NCBI RefSeq assembly: GCF_017497985.1
Contig: NZ_JAGDFV010000005.1
Coordinates: forward strand, 86,941-150,940
Reading direction: 5' to 3'
Length of the DNA: 64,000 bases
DNA from: Meiothermus sp. CFH 77666
GTDB taxonomy: Bacteria; Deinococcota; Deinococci; Deinococcales; Thermaceae
Both the position numbers and the translations under genes were made by a program. The notes beneath the pieces are model-generated. The model did no database searches. It was given only the letters and a program-made list of their open reading frames with translations, and was not told where the DNA came from. How positions within the stretch are numbered: position 1 is the stretch's first letter; the number at the start of each line of letters is the position of its first letter. Below are positions 44,692 to 53,326 of the stretch, one piece after another.

Positions 44692-45016
44692 GCTGCCAAC
44701 CATATGCGAGGCGCGTGAAGCGTGAGTGAGAGCGGATTTTACCCAACGCTTTGGAGCTATCCGCAAGGTTAGAGACCCATTCTGGTCAAGAGGCATACCA
44801 CACCAGCTTACTATCATCCAATCCAGGATTAAGATGAAGCCCTTTCCAGTGCGACACGGCATGGATGGAAGCGAGGGTATTTTTGCCTGAGCAGTCGGAG
44901 ATGAGGCAATCAATAGGCAGAGGAGGGAGATGATTTCAGGGCAGTAGGCAGCCGTAGCCGCAATGACCCGCCTACGAGGGGTCAAAGAGAGCTATCGCCT
45001 GAAGGCGGTAGAGTGC
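44692..45016. other. Intergenic stretch upstream of bamA, no feature found
   Basis: About 325 bases between the TPR gene stop and the bamA start. No ORF, palindrome or recognisable promoter with both hexamers stood out. It presumably contains the bamA promoter. Confidence 0.5.
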
Positions 45017-45673
45017 TCACCTGCCCATATGTGACCACAGCCAGAAACCAATGAAGGCCACGCACAAAAGCAAAAACCCAATCGGCAGCATGAAGGAAAA
45101 GTTGCGCCGACGTACCTGCGCCTCAGGCAGGGTGGGGTTGTTGGCTTTGAAAGCCCGTTTGATTGCGCTGGCATCGGCCTCGTTGAAGATCCGCTTGCCC
45201 GAACGCCAGTCTCTGGCAGTCTTCCAGTCGTCGCGGGCATGGGTAGGTACATCGGGAATGGTTTGTACGGGGGGTAACGAAGCAGCTTTGGGTGATTTGG
45301 GACGCTGATTAATTTGCAACTTGAGGGAGTCGGCCAGGCTTTGCAGCTCGAGGTTGTTCGGGGCCAGCCGCAGCGCATGGGTCAGGGCGTATTGGGCCCT
45401 GTCCAGCTCGCCCAATTCCGCCAGAGCCTTGATGAACAATAAGAGCAGGGGCAGGTTGTCGGGGTCTTCCACCAGACCCTCTTTGGCGCTGCTGGCCGCC
45501 TGCTTATGGTCACCCAGCAGCAAGAAAGCCTCGGCTCTGACCCGCCAGTAATCGGGCCAGCCCAAATCCATCCAGGAAACCCTGTCCAGTACCCGTAAAG
45601 CCAATAAGGGCTCTCCCCTGGACAGGTGTTGCAACGCGAGTTCAATTCCGCTAGTGGCATCCAGTTGGGTCAT
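45017..45673 (-). CDS. TPR protein with C-terminal membrane anchor
   Basis: Residues about 10-125 have three degenerate TPR-type helix pairs (GIELALQHLSRGEPLLALRV, ALAELGELDRAQYALTHALR). After a charged linker a single hydrophobic segment (FMLPIGFLLLCVAFIGFWLW) ends the protein, as in tail-anchored proteins with the TPR domain in the cytoplasm. It probably scaffolds a protein complex. Partner unknown. Upstream of bamA on the same strand, but 325 bases apart. Confidence 0.7.
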   Translation of the reverse strand: MTQLDATSGIELALQHLSRGEPLLALRVLDRVSWMDLGWPDYWRVRAEAFLLLGDHKQAASSAKEGLVEDPDNLPLLLLFIKALAELGELDRAQYALTHALRLAPNNLELQSLADSLKLQINQRPKSPKAASLPPVQTIPDVPTHARDDWKTARDWRSGKRIFNEADASAIKRAFKANNPTLPEAQVRRRNFSFMLPIGFLLLCVAFIGFWLWSHMGR

Positions 45674-45848
45674 AATTAATGCTTGAATCCCCTCCCTGCC
45701 CTCACCTTAACAAGGACTGGAGGGAAGTCCGGTGATTTCTAAACCCCGCCGGGGCAGAGTCCGTTAACAAGAGGGTTAAGGTTGCCTGTACAGAGCTGGG
45801 GGCTAGCTTGCCTTAGCAGGCCCTTTTTGATGCAGGCTGTCCTCCTGC

Positions 45849-45854
45849 TACCAT
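45849..45854 (+). promoter_or_regulatory. -10 box of the 173-residue gene (leaderless)
   Basis: TACCAT, six bases before the ATG at 45861, with TTTGAT 17 bases further upstream as a possible -35. Confidence 0.5.
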
Positions 45855-45860
45855 GGCCCA

Positions 45861-46382
45861 ATGAATGCTCCTTTACTGGTCTTTGATTTTGATGGCTGGA
45901 AGCTTAATGGGGTTGCAATAGGTGAGGATGTTTCCAGACTGGCTTTTTTGGGAGAGGAAATTCCTACCGAACGTTCCCGGCCTGGCTGGCTTGAAAAGCT
46001 GGTCAACCGCTTCAGGGGAGGCAAGGCACGTTACCTGCAAGACAACATCCTCGAGTACGCCCCCTATGGTCTGGCTGTTGAGTTTCAGGGCAGTACCATT
46101 CTTGGCTACAACTTTTTTCTCAAGCACAGCAATCCCTTTGGCTACGATGCCTACAAAGGCCAGTTCGTCAACGGCTTGCAACCCCTAAATCTCACCCCTT
46201 ACACCACTCGTGCCGAGCTCATCGCCCTTTTTGGCCCGCCTACCCCCCTGGAGGGCGAGGAACTGGATCCCGACGATCCCTGGCTGACTTATGCACAGGC
46301 TGACTGGGATTTGACCTTTTCCCTCGATGACGATGGGCAGCTCGAGACCATCGAAGCGCTCTGGTATGGCGAACCGTCCTGA
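45861..46382 (+). CDS. Hypothetical protein, 173 residues
   Basis: The soluble protein has a beta-rich start (PLLVFDFDGWKLNGVAIGED), an ILEYAPYGLAVEFQ segment, and an acidic end (TFSLDDDGQLETIEALWYGE). The TRAELIALFGPP portion resembles proteins carrying a small lipoprotein SmpA/BamE-like motif, but this was not secure. Leaderless start. Lone gene between a divergent TPR gene and the DUF433 pair. No function proposed. Confidence 0.65.
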   Translation: MNAPLLVFDFDGWKLNGVAIGEDVSRLAFLGEEIPTERSRPGWLEKLVNRFRGGKARYLQDNILEYAPYGLAVEFQGSTILGYNFFLKHSNPFGYDAYKGQFVNGLQPLNLTPYTTRAELIALFGPPTPLEGEELDPDDPWLTYAQADWDLTFSLDDDGQLETIEALWYGEPS

Positions 46383-46631
46383 GAAACATCGTTTTGCATA
46401 CCCTGGCTCGCCACAATGCAGGTCAGCAGGGTAGTTGTTGCTTGTTCGGTGGCCCCAGGCCCCGCAAAAAGGGTAATTTCTGCACCCTGGCCCAGGTAAA
46501 ACGGGCTATGATAAGTCATGCGGCCCGTAGACAAAATCCTATCCAACCGATGGGCTGCATGGCGTCTTGTGTGACCTGGGCTGGCCTGGATTCAGCCCTG
46601 GCCGAGAAGCCGGCTCCAAGGGAGGTGCTTT

Positions 46632-46886
46632 ATGAAGCTGGGCTCCAAGGTTCGCAGCGAACTCCTCTCCCGCATCAGCTCCAATCCCGATATTCTGCGC
46701 GGTAGGCCGCGACTCAAAGGAAGCCGTATTGCGGTATACATGGTTCTGGAAGCCCTGGCTTCACAGATGTCCATCGAAGAAGTGCTAGTGCAGTGGCCCG
46801 AACTGACCCGCCAGGACATCCAGGCCGCGCTGCTGTACGGGGCTCGCTCCACCAACTACGAGTGGATCGCCCTGCACGAGGAGTGA
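46632..46886 (+). CDS. DUF433 antitoxin-like protein
   Basis: The 84-residue protein shows the DUF433 helix-turn-helix pattern: NPDILRGRPRLKGSRIAVYMVLEAL, MSIEEVLVQWPELTRQDIQAAL. DUF433 is commonly the antitoxin partner of a DUF5615 PIN-like protein. The ATG has GGGAGG. The stop overlaps the next gene as TGATG. Confidence 0.85.
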   Translation: MKLGSKVRSELLSRISSNPDILRGRPRLKGSRIAVYMVLEALASQMSIEEVLVQWPELTRQDIQAALLYGARSTNYEWIALHEE

Positions 46887-47236
46887 TGCGCATTCTGCTC
46901 GATGAAAACATTCCCCAGCGGGTGCTGTGGTGGCTGATTAGCGAGGGCCACGAGGTGGTCACGGCGCGGGAGGTAGGCCTCACCGGGCGCTCGGACGCCT
47001 TTCTGTATGCCTACGCCGAGCGGCACAACTACGTGCTGGTCACGCTCGACCTGGATTTTTCCGACCCCGTGCGCTTTCCCCTCAGCTTTCCGCGCATCGT
47101 GCTGCGCCCTGGAGTGATTGACCCCGAGCTGATGCGCGAAATCCTGCGGGACGTGTTCCGCAAGGGTTACCCTCTGTGGGGCGAACTCTATGTGGTGCAG
47201 CCGGAGGGTATCGCTCGGTATAGTGAAGAACTGTGA
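46886..47236 (+). CDS. DUF5615 PIN-like toxin-type protein
   Basis: This 116-residue protein starts MRILLDENIPQRV with the acidic pair of PIN-like nucleases and has GHEVVTAREVGL, SDAFLYAYAERHNYVLVTLD with a further Asp pair (LDLDF). It fits the DUF5615/Mut7-C family. Together with DUF433 it forms a probable type II toxin-antitoxin unit. Its stop codon overlaps the HMG-CoA lyase start (GTGA), unusual for a stability module. Confidence 0.85.
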   Translation: MRILLDENIPQRVLWWLISEGHEVVTAREVGLTGRSDAFLYAYAERHNYVLVTLDLDFSDPVRFPLSFPRIVLRPGVIDPELMREILRDVFRKGYPLWGELYVVQPEGIARYSEEL

Positions 47237-48084
47237 AATGGGTGGAGTGTCCACGGGATTCCTGGCAGGGGTTTGGCCGGTTTATTCCCACCGTAGAAAA
47301 GGTGAGATATTTGCAGATGCTGCTCGAGGCCGGTTTTCAGAGCCTCGACCTGACCAGTTTTGTTTCGCCCAGATGGGTGCCCCAGCACGCCGATGCAGAG
47401 GCGGTGCTGGCCGCCATGCCCGCGCCGGAAGAGCGCGAGTATCTGGCCATTATTGGCAACCTGAAGGGCCTCGAGCGGGCCCGGCAAGCCCCCCATCTGA
47501 CCACCGTGGGCTACCCCTTTGCCATCTCGGAGACCTTCCAGCGCAAAAATCTCAACCTGGGCATAGAGGAATCCTGGCCGGTACTGGAGCAACTCATTTC
47601 AGAGGCAGAGGGTCTGCGGTTCGTGGTCTATCTTTCGATGGCCTTTGGTAACCCCTACGGCGACGCCTGGGAGCCGGGCCTCACAGCACAGTTTGTAGAG
47701 CGCATGCGGCGGCTACCGGGGCTTTCGGGCATTGTGCTGGCCGATACCTACGGGGTGGCCTCGGCCCAGACCATTGCCCAAACCCTCCAGGCGGTTACTC
47801 AAAGCGGGGGGCTGGACGAGAAGCTGGGCCTCCACCTGCACAGCCGCCCGGAAAACACCCTGGAAAAGGTAGAGGTGGCCCTTCGGGCCGGGGTGCGCTG
47901 GCTCGAGGGGGCGCTGGGGGGCATTGGCGGCTGCCCCTTTGCGGGCGATGAGCTGGTGGGCAATCTGGCCACCGAGCAGGTGCTTCCTTATCTGGCGAGG
48001 CAGGGTGAGCAATTAGGCATTGACCTTTATCGGCTGCCGGAACTCTCGAGCCAGGCTCTTTTGCTACGAACCCAGTACGCCTAG
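47233..48084 (+). CDS. Hydroxymethylglutaryl-CoA lyase
   Basis: The enzyme cleaves HMG-CoA to acetyl-CoA and acetoacetate. The 283-residue TIM-barrel has R8-D9 (PRDSWQGF), SLDLTSFVSPRWVPQHADAE, LADTYGVASA, the metal ligands H-x-H in LHLHSRPENTL, and GGIGGCPFA with the active-site Cys and Gly-rich loop. The GTG overlaps the DUF5615 stop, so it is translationally coupled to a toxin-antitoxin-like pair. The ketone-body role agrees with the 3-hydroxybutyrate dehydrogenase at 63 kb. Confidence 0.9.
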   Translation: MKWVECPRDSWQGFGRFIPTVEKVRYLQMLLEAGFQSLDLTSFVSPRWVPQHADAEAVLAAMPAPEEREYLAIIGNLKGLERARQAPHLTTVGYPFAISETFQRKNLNLGIEESWPVLEQLISEAEGLRFVVYLSMAFGNPYGDAWEPGLTAQFVERMRRLPGLSGIVLADTYGVASAQTIAQTLQAVTQSGGLDEKLGLHLHSRPENTLEKVEVALRAGVRWLEGALGGIGGCPFAGDELVGNLATEQVLPYLARQGEQLGIDLYRLPELSSQALLLRTQYA

Positions 48085-48395
48085 CCCCGCCTCAAGCCGA
48101 GTAGAAGCCCTGCCACAAAGGCCCCTCCGAAGGGGAGGTTGGTGGTAAGCACCCCCACCAGCGCGTCCCAGGCGTTTTTGATCTGCTCCTGTTGCAGCAG
48201 CGGCTCCACATCGCGCTGGATGCGGGTCCAGTCCACGTTGATATAGCCCATCGAGGCCAGTACCTGCACCACCACAAAAATCAGGCCCAGAATGATGGCT
48301 ACCCAGCGTCCTACGGTTTTGATGGCGAAGCCTACTGCAAACCCGGCCAGCCCGCCAAAGGTGAGCTGCCCGATGTAAGGTTGAATTACTTCCAC
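48081..48395 (-). CDS. FUN14-family membrane protein
   Basis: The 104-residue protein has three hydrophobic segments. The pattern IGQLTFGGLAGFAVGFAIKT and VGRWVAIILGLIFVVVQVLA, then GYINVDWTRIQRD, is the FUN14 domain as in the mitochondrial FUNDC1 family and prokaryotic homologues. Bacterial function unknown. It overlaps the tail of HMG-CoA lyase on the opposite strand by four bases. Confidence 0.82.
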   Translation of the reverse strand: MEVIQPYIGQLTFGGLAGFAVGFAIKTVGRWVAIILGLIFVVVQVLASMGYINVDWTRIQRDVEPLLQQEQIKNAWDALVGVLTTNLPFGGAFVAGLLLGLRRG

Positions 48396-48431
48396 GTTTC
48401 TATTGTGCCATGCCCGAGCCAGAATGCGCGG

Positions 48432-49280
48432 TCAGGATTTTTTGCGAAGGGCCTCGAGGGCATCCCACTGCTCCTTGGTTACGGCGTCCAGCACATTGAA
48501 CTCCCCAGCGTTCCAGACTGTCTCGCCGCCGTCAATGGTGATGAGGTCGCCGGTAATGAAGCCCGCATAGTCGGAAATAAGGTAAGCAGCCAGGTTGGCC
48601 AGCTCGATGTGCTCCCCCACCCGCCCCAGGGGAATCTTTTTCTCGAACATCCGGGCAATCTCCGGGGTGGGCATCAGGCGGGTCCAGGCCCCCTCGGTGG
48701 GAAAGGGCCCCGGCGCAATGGCGTTGAGGCGAATCCCGTACTTACCCCATTCGGCTGCCAGCGACTTGGTGAGGGTCACGACGCCCGCCTTGGCGGTAGC
48801 CGAGGGCACCACATACCCCGAGCCGGACTGGGCATAGGTGGTGGCGATGTTGAGCATGGTGCCTTTCTGCCCCCGGGCAATCCAGCGCTTGCCGACCTCG
48901 AGGGTACAGTACACCGTTCCGTGCAGCACAATGTTCAAGACCGCATCGAAAGCCCGGTAAGAAAGCCGCTCGGTAGGCGATATGAAGTTGCCCGCAGCGT
49001 TGTTCACCAGCACGTCAATCCGACCAAAGTGCCCCTCTACCGCGTCTACCATGGCTTTGACGGCTTCGGGGTCGCGCACGTCTACCGGCGTGGTGAAGAC
49101 CTCGCCCCCGGTCTGCTGCATCATCTCCTGGGCGGCCTGGGCGATGGTCTCGGCCCGCCGGCTGGTGATGGCCACTTTGGCCCCCAGCTCCAGAAAACGC
49201 GTGCTCATCGAGCGGCCCAGACCTGTACCGCCCCCCGTCACCAGTACCACCTTGTCTTTTAGCAAATCTGGCTGAAACAT
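48432..49280 (-). CDS. SDR oxidoreductase, 2,4-dienoyl-CoA reductase-like
   Basis: A 282-residue short-chain dehydrogenase: NADP(H) motif TGGGTGLGRSMS with the Arg after SR, NNAAGNF, and the active-site part GSGYVVPSATAKAGVVTLTK where Lys is kept and the usual YxxxK Tyr is displaced, as in 2,4-dienoyl-CoA reductases. The ending FITGDLITIDGG is normal. The product would reduce dienoyl-CoA during oxidation of unsaturated fatty acids. Leaderless start (TAGAAT six bases upstream). Confidence 0.86.
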   Translation of the reverse strand: MFQPDLLKDKVVLVTGGGTGLGRSMSTRFLELGAKVAITSRRAETIAQAAQEMMQQTGGEVFTTPVDVRDPEAVKAMVDAVEGHFGRIDVLVNNAAGNFISPTERLSYRAFDAVLNIVLHGTVYCTLEVGKRWIARGQKGTMLNIATTYAQSGSGYVVPSATAKAGVVTLTKSLAAEWGKYGIRLNAIAPGPFPTEGAWTRLMPTPEIARMFEKKIPLGRVGEHIELANLAAYLISDYAGFITGDLITIDGGETVWNAGEFNVLDAVTKEQWDALEALRKKS

Positions 49281-49286
49281 GCCGCT

Positions 49287-49292
49287 ATTCTA
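49287..49292 (-). promoter_or_regulatory. -10 box of the dienoyl-CoA-reductase-like gene (leaderless)
   Basis: TAGAAT on the minus strand, six bases before the ATG at 49280. There is no ribosome binding site. Confidence 0.5.
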
Positions 49293-49388
49293 ACGGTATT
49301 GCACTTGCAAATTGAGCACAGATCAAATCTGTGAGAAAAGCCTCCTGTGGCCGGCTTGAGTCGCTTGATGTACGCCTCTGAATATAGC

Positions 49389-49655
49389 GTCGTAGAGAGG
49401 TTCATGCGCCTCCAGTTTCTGGGAGGGATTGACCTCGAGACCCCCGCCCTACTGCGTAGGGAGGGTGGGGGAGGGTACTGGGCAAAGCCCTAAACCGCCC
49501 GACTACACGAAGTCGCTGCTCAGCAAACCCACCTAAGTACCTCCCGCCTATGTTTTGGATAATGGCATGATCGAAAATCATTCGGGTATTGCGCCCGGAG
49601 CATGATTTCTAGCGTGGCCTGGATTCATCTCTAAACCTTATGCGGGCGCAACTTA
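49389..49655 (+). repeat. Composite repeat, both modules (copy H)
   Basis: Module 1 runs from GTCGTAGAG to about CCACCTAA and contains the hairpin CCCTACTGCGTAGGG. Module 2 runs from GTACCTCCCGCC to GGCGCAACTTA and contains GAAAATCAT / ATGATTTTC. The same order is found inverted at 23.8 kb (copy G). No ORF is present. Confidence 0.85.
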
Positions 49656-49691
49656 ACTCCCTTACACTGCAGGAGAGGGACTAAATACATC

Positions 49692-49838
49692 GTCGTAGAG
49701 ATGTCCGTACACCTCCGGGTTTCCGGGAGGGATTGACATAGAGCCCCCTCCCTACCACGTAGGGAGGGTGGGGGAGGGTATTGGGTGAGGCCCCCAACCA
49801 CCAGGTTACGCAAAGTCGCTGCTCAGCAACCCCACCTA
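49692..49838 (+). repeat. Composite repeat, first module only (copy I)
   Basis: It matches module 1 of copy H from GTCGTAGAG through GTCGCTGCTCAGCAA to CCACCTAA. Module 2 is missing. It follows copy H by 36 bases, so the two stand in tandem. The 230 bases to LemA show nothing else recognisable. Confidence 0.82.
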
Positions 49839-50072
49839 ATCTCCCCTGCACGGTAGGGGAGGAACGAAAAGGTTTCTGCTACGGCTTTTGCAAGAGCGTA
49901 CTGCATAGTTCGTGCCGCAATGGACACTTTGTACGGGTATTTATACGACTGTGCACTAAAGGCCACCGAATTCGACTTATGTGATATGGCGTAGCCAGGG
50001 CCGCGACGTTATTTTCAACACTATCTTGTATCCGTATAAACGTTTCTACAACGATGTACTGAACGGGTGGGC

Positions 50073-50615
50073 TTAGAAACTGACATTGGGCACCTGACGG
50101 GCCGAGTCTTCAACCTCGAAGAAGGGCTTGGCCCGCTTGCCCAGCGGCTGGGCCACAAACATACCGGGGATGGTGGTGACGGTGTTGTTGAAGTCCAGCA
50201 CGGTGTCGTTGAAGAACTGGCGGGAGTAGGCAATTTTGTTTTCGGTTTCTTCGAGCTGCCCCTGCAACTCGCGGAAGTTGGCATCGGCCTTGAGCTCGGG
50301 GTAGGCTTCGGCGATGGCAAATACGCTGCGCAGGGCCTGGGTGAGCTGGTTGGAGGCCGCCGACTTTTCCTCGATGCTTCCGGCGGAGAGCATCCGTTCG
50401 CGGGCCTGGGTCACGCGGTCGAAGACCCCGGTCTCGTGGGCGGCGTAGCCCTTGACGGTGTTGACCAGGTTGGGGATCAGGTCGTTGCGCCGTTTGAGCT
50501 GCACGTCTACCTGGGAAAGCGCGTTGTTGACCCGGTTTTCCAGGGTGATGATGCGGTTGTAGTAAAAGACGAAAAGGGCTACTAGCAGCAGAACTAGAAT
50601 CAACAAAATCTCCAT
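50073..50615 (-). CDS. lemA: LemA family protein
   Basis: The 180-residue protein has an N-terminal membrane helix (residues 2-20), then the LemA helical bundle with NRVNNALSQVDVQLKRRNDL, IPNLVNTVKGYAAHE, and YNDTV-like SRQFFNDTVLDFNNTV, TIPGMFVA. Function unknown; proteins face outward or inward in different models. It is 20 bases after the DUF2207 gene, a common pairing, with AAGGAGG. Confidence 0.9.
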   Translation of the reverse strand: MEILLILVLLLVALFVFYYNRIITLENRVNNALSQVDVQLKRRNDLIPNLVNTVKGYAAHETGVFDRVTQARERMLSAGSIEEKSAASNQLTQALRSVFAIAEAYPELKADANFRELQGQLEETENKIAYSRQFFNDTVLDFNNTVTTIPGMFVAQPLGKRAKPFFEVEDSARQVPNVSF

Positions 50616-50635
50616 ACCTTATCCCTCCTTGTTTA

Positions 50636-52537
50636 CTACCGGGCTCCGCTGGAACCACCGCCGCCGGAGGAACCCCCGCTCGAGCTGCCCCCAAAACCCC
50701 CCCCGGAGCCACTGGAAGAGGGTTTGAGGGCCCGCTCGAGGCTCTCCAGGTTGCGGGTAATCTGCTCGAGGCCCCCGGTCATCCGGCTGATTTGTTCCAG
50801 CATGTCGCTGCTGGATGCCATGACCTGCCCTGCCTGGCCCAGGGACGACCCAGGAATCCAGCGCGGCGCGGTCATCACGTCGGGTCGCTGCTGGGCAATC
50901 CGGCGCAGATTGCGCAGGTAGCGCTCGGCCACCCCCAAAGCGGCGGCATAGATAAAGTGATAGTCCCACATTTTGAAATGCTCGGGCGGCGCCGATTCCA
51001 TCTGGGAGAAGTCGGCCAGGAAGTTGCGGTAGGCCTGCCAGCGTCTGGCGTTGAGCAGTTTGTCCGGCGCCCAGCGGGTCAGCACGTTGAAGGCCAGCAA
51101 GCCCATGACCATCAAGCCGATGCCGCTCAGAAACCCGCTGGCCATCAGAACGCCCACCCAGGCAGGCTCTCCAAGCAGGCCGAAGAAAACAGGCCCTGCG
51201 GTGAGTGATAACAACACAAACAAAAAGCCCAGCCCCACCAACCATCCCCCCCAGCGTATGGCAGCCCGCCCACTTTTCTCGTCGAGCAGCTTGCCGTGGG
51301 TCGCCTCGTAGATGGCTCTCGGGCGGCGGCTCATGCTGGTCAGCAGGCTCGGGTGCTGCTGGAAATACTTTTTGAGTTCGTCGGGCCGTACCACCCCGTC
51401 CTGGCCTGCGGCGGCCCGCAGCAGGTTCCAGACTTCTGTCTCCAGGCCGGTGGCGTTTTCCGGTGGGGCCACCAGTTTGAAATGGGTCTCGGTGCCGCCA
51501 AAAAGCCCTAGCAGGCCCGGGTTTTCGTGGCGGATGAGCTCCACCGAGCCCCGCCGGGCAAAATCGAGCAAGGTAGCCGAGATCATCCGGCCCAGCATGG
51601 ACTGCCCGGGGTCGCCCTGGCTCATCACATAGGGCACCATTCCTGGCGGGATTTCCTCGGCGGGTTCACGGTAGTAGCGGCCTACCTCTAGGGTGCGGGG
51701 TTCTTGGCCATACTGTTGAAAGGCGCGGATAAAAAAAGCAAATAATACCAGGAGCAGCCCCAGCGGCCCTGCGGCCAGTGCCCAGGCCCAGCCGGGCACC
51801 TGCTGGTTTTCGATGAGCTGACGGGAGCGCTCACGGAAGGTGCGGGTTTCCTCTTCGGTCTCCTTTAGCCACTGCTCGAAGCGGGGCTCGTTCAGGCTGC
51901 GGAAACTGAAGGCCCGGGCATCCAGAATCACCCTCGAGCGCACAAACTCATCCTGGCTGACGGGGGTTATCTGCACCGTGGCAACGCGTTTGGCCGGGTC
52001 GAACTCGAGGGTTCCAATTCGCCCTCGCCCGGTAAAGATGAACACCCGGAACCGTTCCGGCACGGCCTGCGGGGCATGGATACGCAGCACGTAGCTACCC
52101 ACTGCCGCGTGCTCAGGCTCCAACACCTGCCGGTCAAACAGGGCGGCATCGCTGGCTACCATGATTTCGCCCGTCAGGGTGTAGCTGATGCGAAAAGTGC
52201 GGCTCTGGTTTTCGGCCAGTACGGGCAGGTTGCCCGAGCGGTCAGGGGGGCCGGCGGTAAGGCTGATGCGGTTGCCCTGCACTTCGTAGCGGATGGGTCG
52301 GCCATCGTCGAGGGCGCTGGCCTCCTCAAAGCGCACCTGGCCCCCCCGGCGGGGGTCAATCTCCAGGAAGACCTCGCGGAAGGCGCCCTCAAAGCGCCAG
52401 GTGCGCACATCCACCACCCGCACCCGGCCATCGGCCTGCAGGTACACGTCCTGTTCGACCCGCTCGAGGGAGTAGCTCTTCCCCCAGGCCAGCCCCAGCA
52501 GGGCCAGCAAAGGGAGCCACAAGCGCAGGAGGTTCAC
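50636..52537 (-). CDS. DUF2207 membrane protein
   Basis: The 633-residue protein has a signal peptide (cleavage near LAWG), an extracytoplasmic beta domain of about 200 residues (SLERVEQDVYLQADGRVRVV), membrane helices near 255, 430 and 460, and cytoplasmic parts. The end is a Gly/Ser-rich tail (SGSGGGFGGSSSGGSSGGGG) also typical of the family. Usually found beside LemA as here. Leaderless GTG: TAGGCT lies six bases before it. Confidence 0.87.
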   Translation of the reverse strand: MNLLRLWLPLLALLGLAWGKSYSLERVEQDVYLQADGRVRVVDVRTWRFEGAFREVFLEIDPRRGGQVRFEEASALDDGRPIRYEVQGNRISLTAGPPDRSGNLPVLAENQSRTFRISYTLTGEIMVASDAALFDRQVLEPEHAAVGSYVLRIHAPQAVPERFRVFIFTGRGRIGTLEFDPAKRVATVQITPVSQDEFVRSRVILDARAFSFRSLNEPRFEQWLKETEEETRTFRERSRQLIENQQVPGWAWALAAGPLGLLLVLFAFFIRAFQQYGQEPRTLEVGRYYREPAEEIPPGMVPYVMSQGDPGQSMLGRMISATLLDFARRGSVELIRHENPGLLGLFGGTETHFKLVAPPENATGLETEVWNLLRAAAGQDGVVRPDELKKYFQQHPSLLTSMSRRPRAIYEATHGKLLDEKSGRAAIRWGGWLVGLGFLFVLLSLTAGPVFFGLLGEPAWVGVLMASGFLSGIGLMVMGLLAFNVLTRWAPDKLLNARRWQAYRNFLADFSQMESAPPEHFKMWDYHFIYAAALGVAERYLRNLRRIAQQRPDVMTAPRWIPGSSLGQAGQVMASSSDMLEQISRMTGGLEQITRNLESLERALKPSSSGSGGGFGGSSSGGSSGGGGSSGAR

Positions 52538-52543
52538 CCTCTT

Positions 52544-52549
52544 AGCCTA
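52544..52549 (-). promoter_or_regulatory. -10 box of the DUF2207-lemA unit (leaderless)
   Basis: TAGGCT on the minus strand, six bases before the GTG at 52537. No ribosome binding site intervenes. Confidence 0.5.
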
Positions 52550-52574
52550 CCCTAACGGCAAGCCGAGGTGCAGT

Positions 52575-53135
52575 TCATACCAGCCCCAGCCGATTGGCAT
52601 CCTGTTTCATGGCCTCCAGCACAAAGGCCATGTGTTCGTCGAGGTCTACCCCCAGCTCCTCGGCCCCGCGCACGATGCCCTCACGGTCTACCTTGGCTGC
52701 AAACGCCCTATCCTTGAACTTCTTTTTCAGGCTGCTCAACTCCAGGCTCAGGATGCTCTTATCGGGCCGCACATAGACCGCTGCGGTAATCAGACCCACC
52801 AGCTCGTCCACGGCAAACAGGGCCTTGGCCATGAGGGAGTTGCGGGGGTGCTCGGGTACGTCGGCGTGGCCCAGGATGGCTTCCAGAACATCCTCGGGGT
52901 AGCCCATCTCGCGGAGCATCTCCACCCCCTTGAAAGGATGGGTCTCGGGGGCTTTTTCGTAGTCGAAATCGTGCAGGATAGCGGTAATGGCCCATTTTTC
53001 TTCGGGCTCCCCGAATTTTCGGGCATAGGCCCGCATGGCCGCCTCCACCGCCATCATGTGCTTTTGCAAACTTTCCGAGGGGGTCCAGCGCTTCATCAGA
53101 GCCAGTGCGTCTTCATACACCATGTAGATCGCCAT
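52575..53135 (-). CDS. HD-domain phosphohydrolase-like protein
   Basis: The 186-residue protein has the HD pattern: H (SLQKHMMAVEAAM), HD in ILHDFDYEKAPETHP, a further H in ILGHADVPEH, and Asp in ALFAVDELVGLI. This is the small HDIG-type hydrolase related to predicted metal-dependent phosphohydrolases. The substrate may be a nucleotide or a small phosphoester. Leaderless start: TAGAAT lies six bases before the ATG. It is monocistronic, upstream of and on the same strand as DUF2207. Confidence 0.85.
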   Translation of the reverse strand: MAIYMVYEDALALMKRWTPSESLQKHMMAVEAAMRAYARKFGEPEEKWAITAILHDFDYEKAPETHPFKGVEMLREMGYPEDVLEAILGHADVPEHPRNSLMAKALFAVDELVGLITAAVYVRPDKSILSLELSSLKKKFKDRAFAAKVDREGIVRGAEELGVDLDEHMAFVLEAMKQDANRLGLV

Positions 53136-53141
53136 AGGCCC

Positions 53142-53147
53142 ATTCTA
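53142..53147 (-). promoter_or_regulatory. -10 box of the HD-domain gene (leaderless)
   Basis: TAGAAT on the minus strand, six bases before the ATG at 53135. No ribosome binding site is present. Confidence 0.5.
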
Positions 53148-53314
53148 AAAGGGGTCGTAGGTCTGGCGTCGAGGGTCGAGGGCTCTGTTCTGGTTTGGGT
53201 GTCAGTCAAGCTGGTTTTTTGAACTGTCTCCAGTATGGGCCATTTGTCACGGGCCTCGAGTTGCATGTCGAGATTGCTTTTAGCCTTACGCTTTGGGCTT
53301 TGAGCCCAAAAGTT

Positions 53315-53320
53315 TAAGAT
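53315..53320 (+). promoter_or_regulatory. -10 box of ispF (leaderless)
   Basis: TAAGAT lies six bases before the GTG at 53327, with TTGGGC 16 bases further upstream as a possible -35. Confidence 0.5.
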
Positions 53321-53326
53321 AAGTGC

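Noticed and set aside
49839..50072. Possible remnant gene after the repeat array
   Set aside because: No frame longer than about 25 codons with coding character. It is left as unassigned intergenic DNA.
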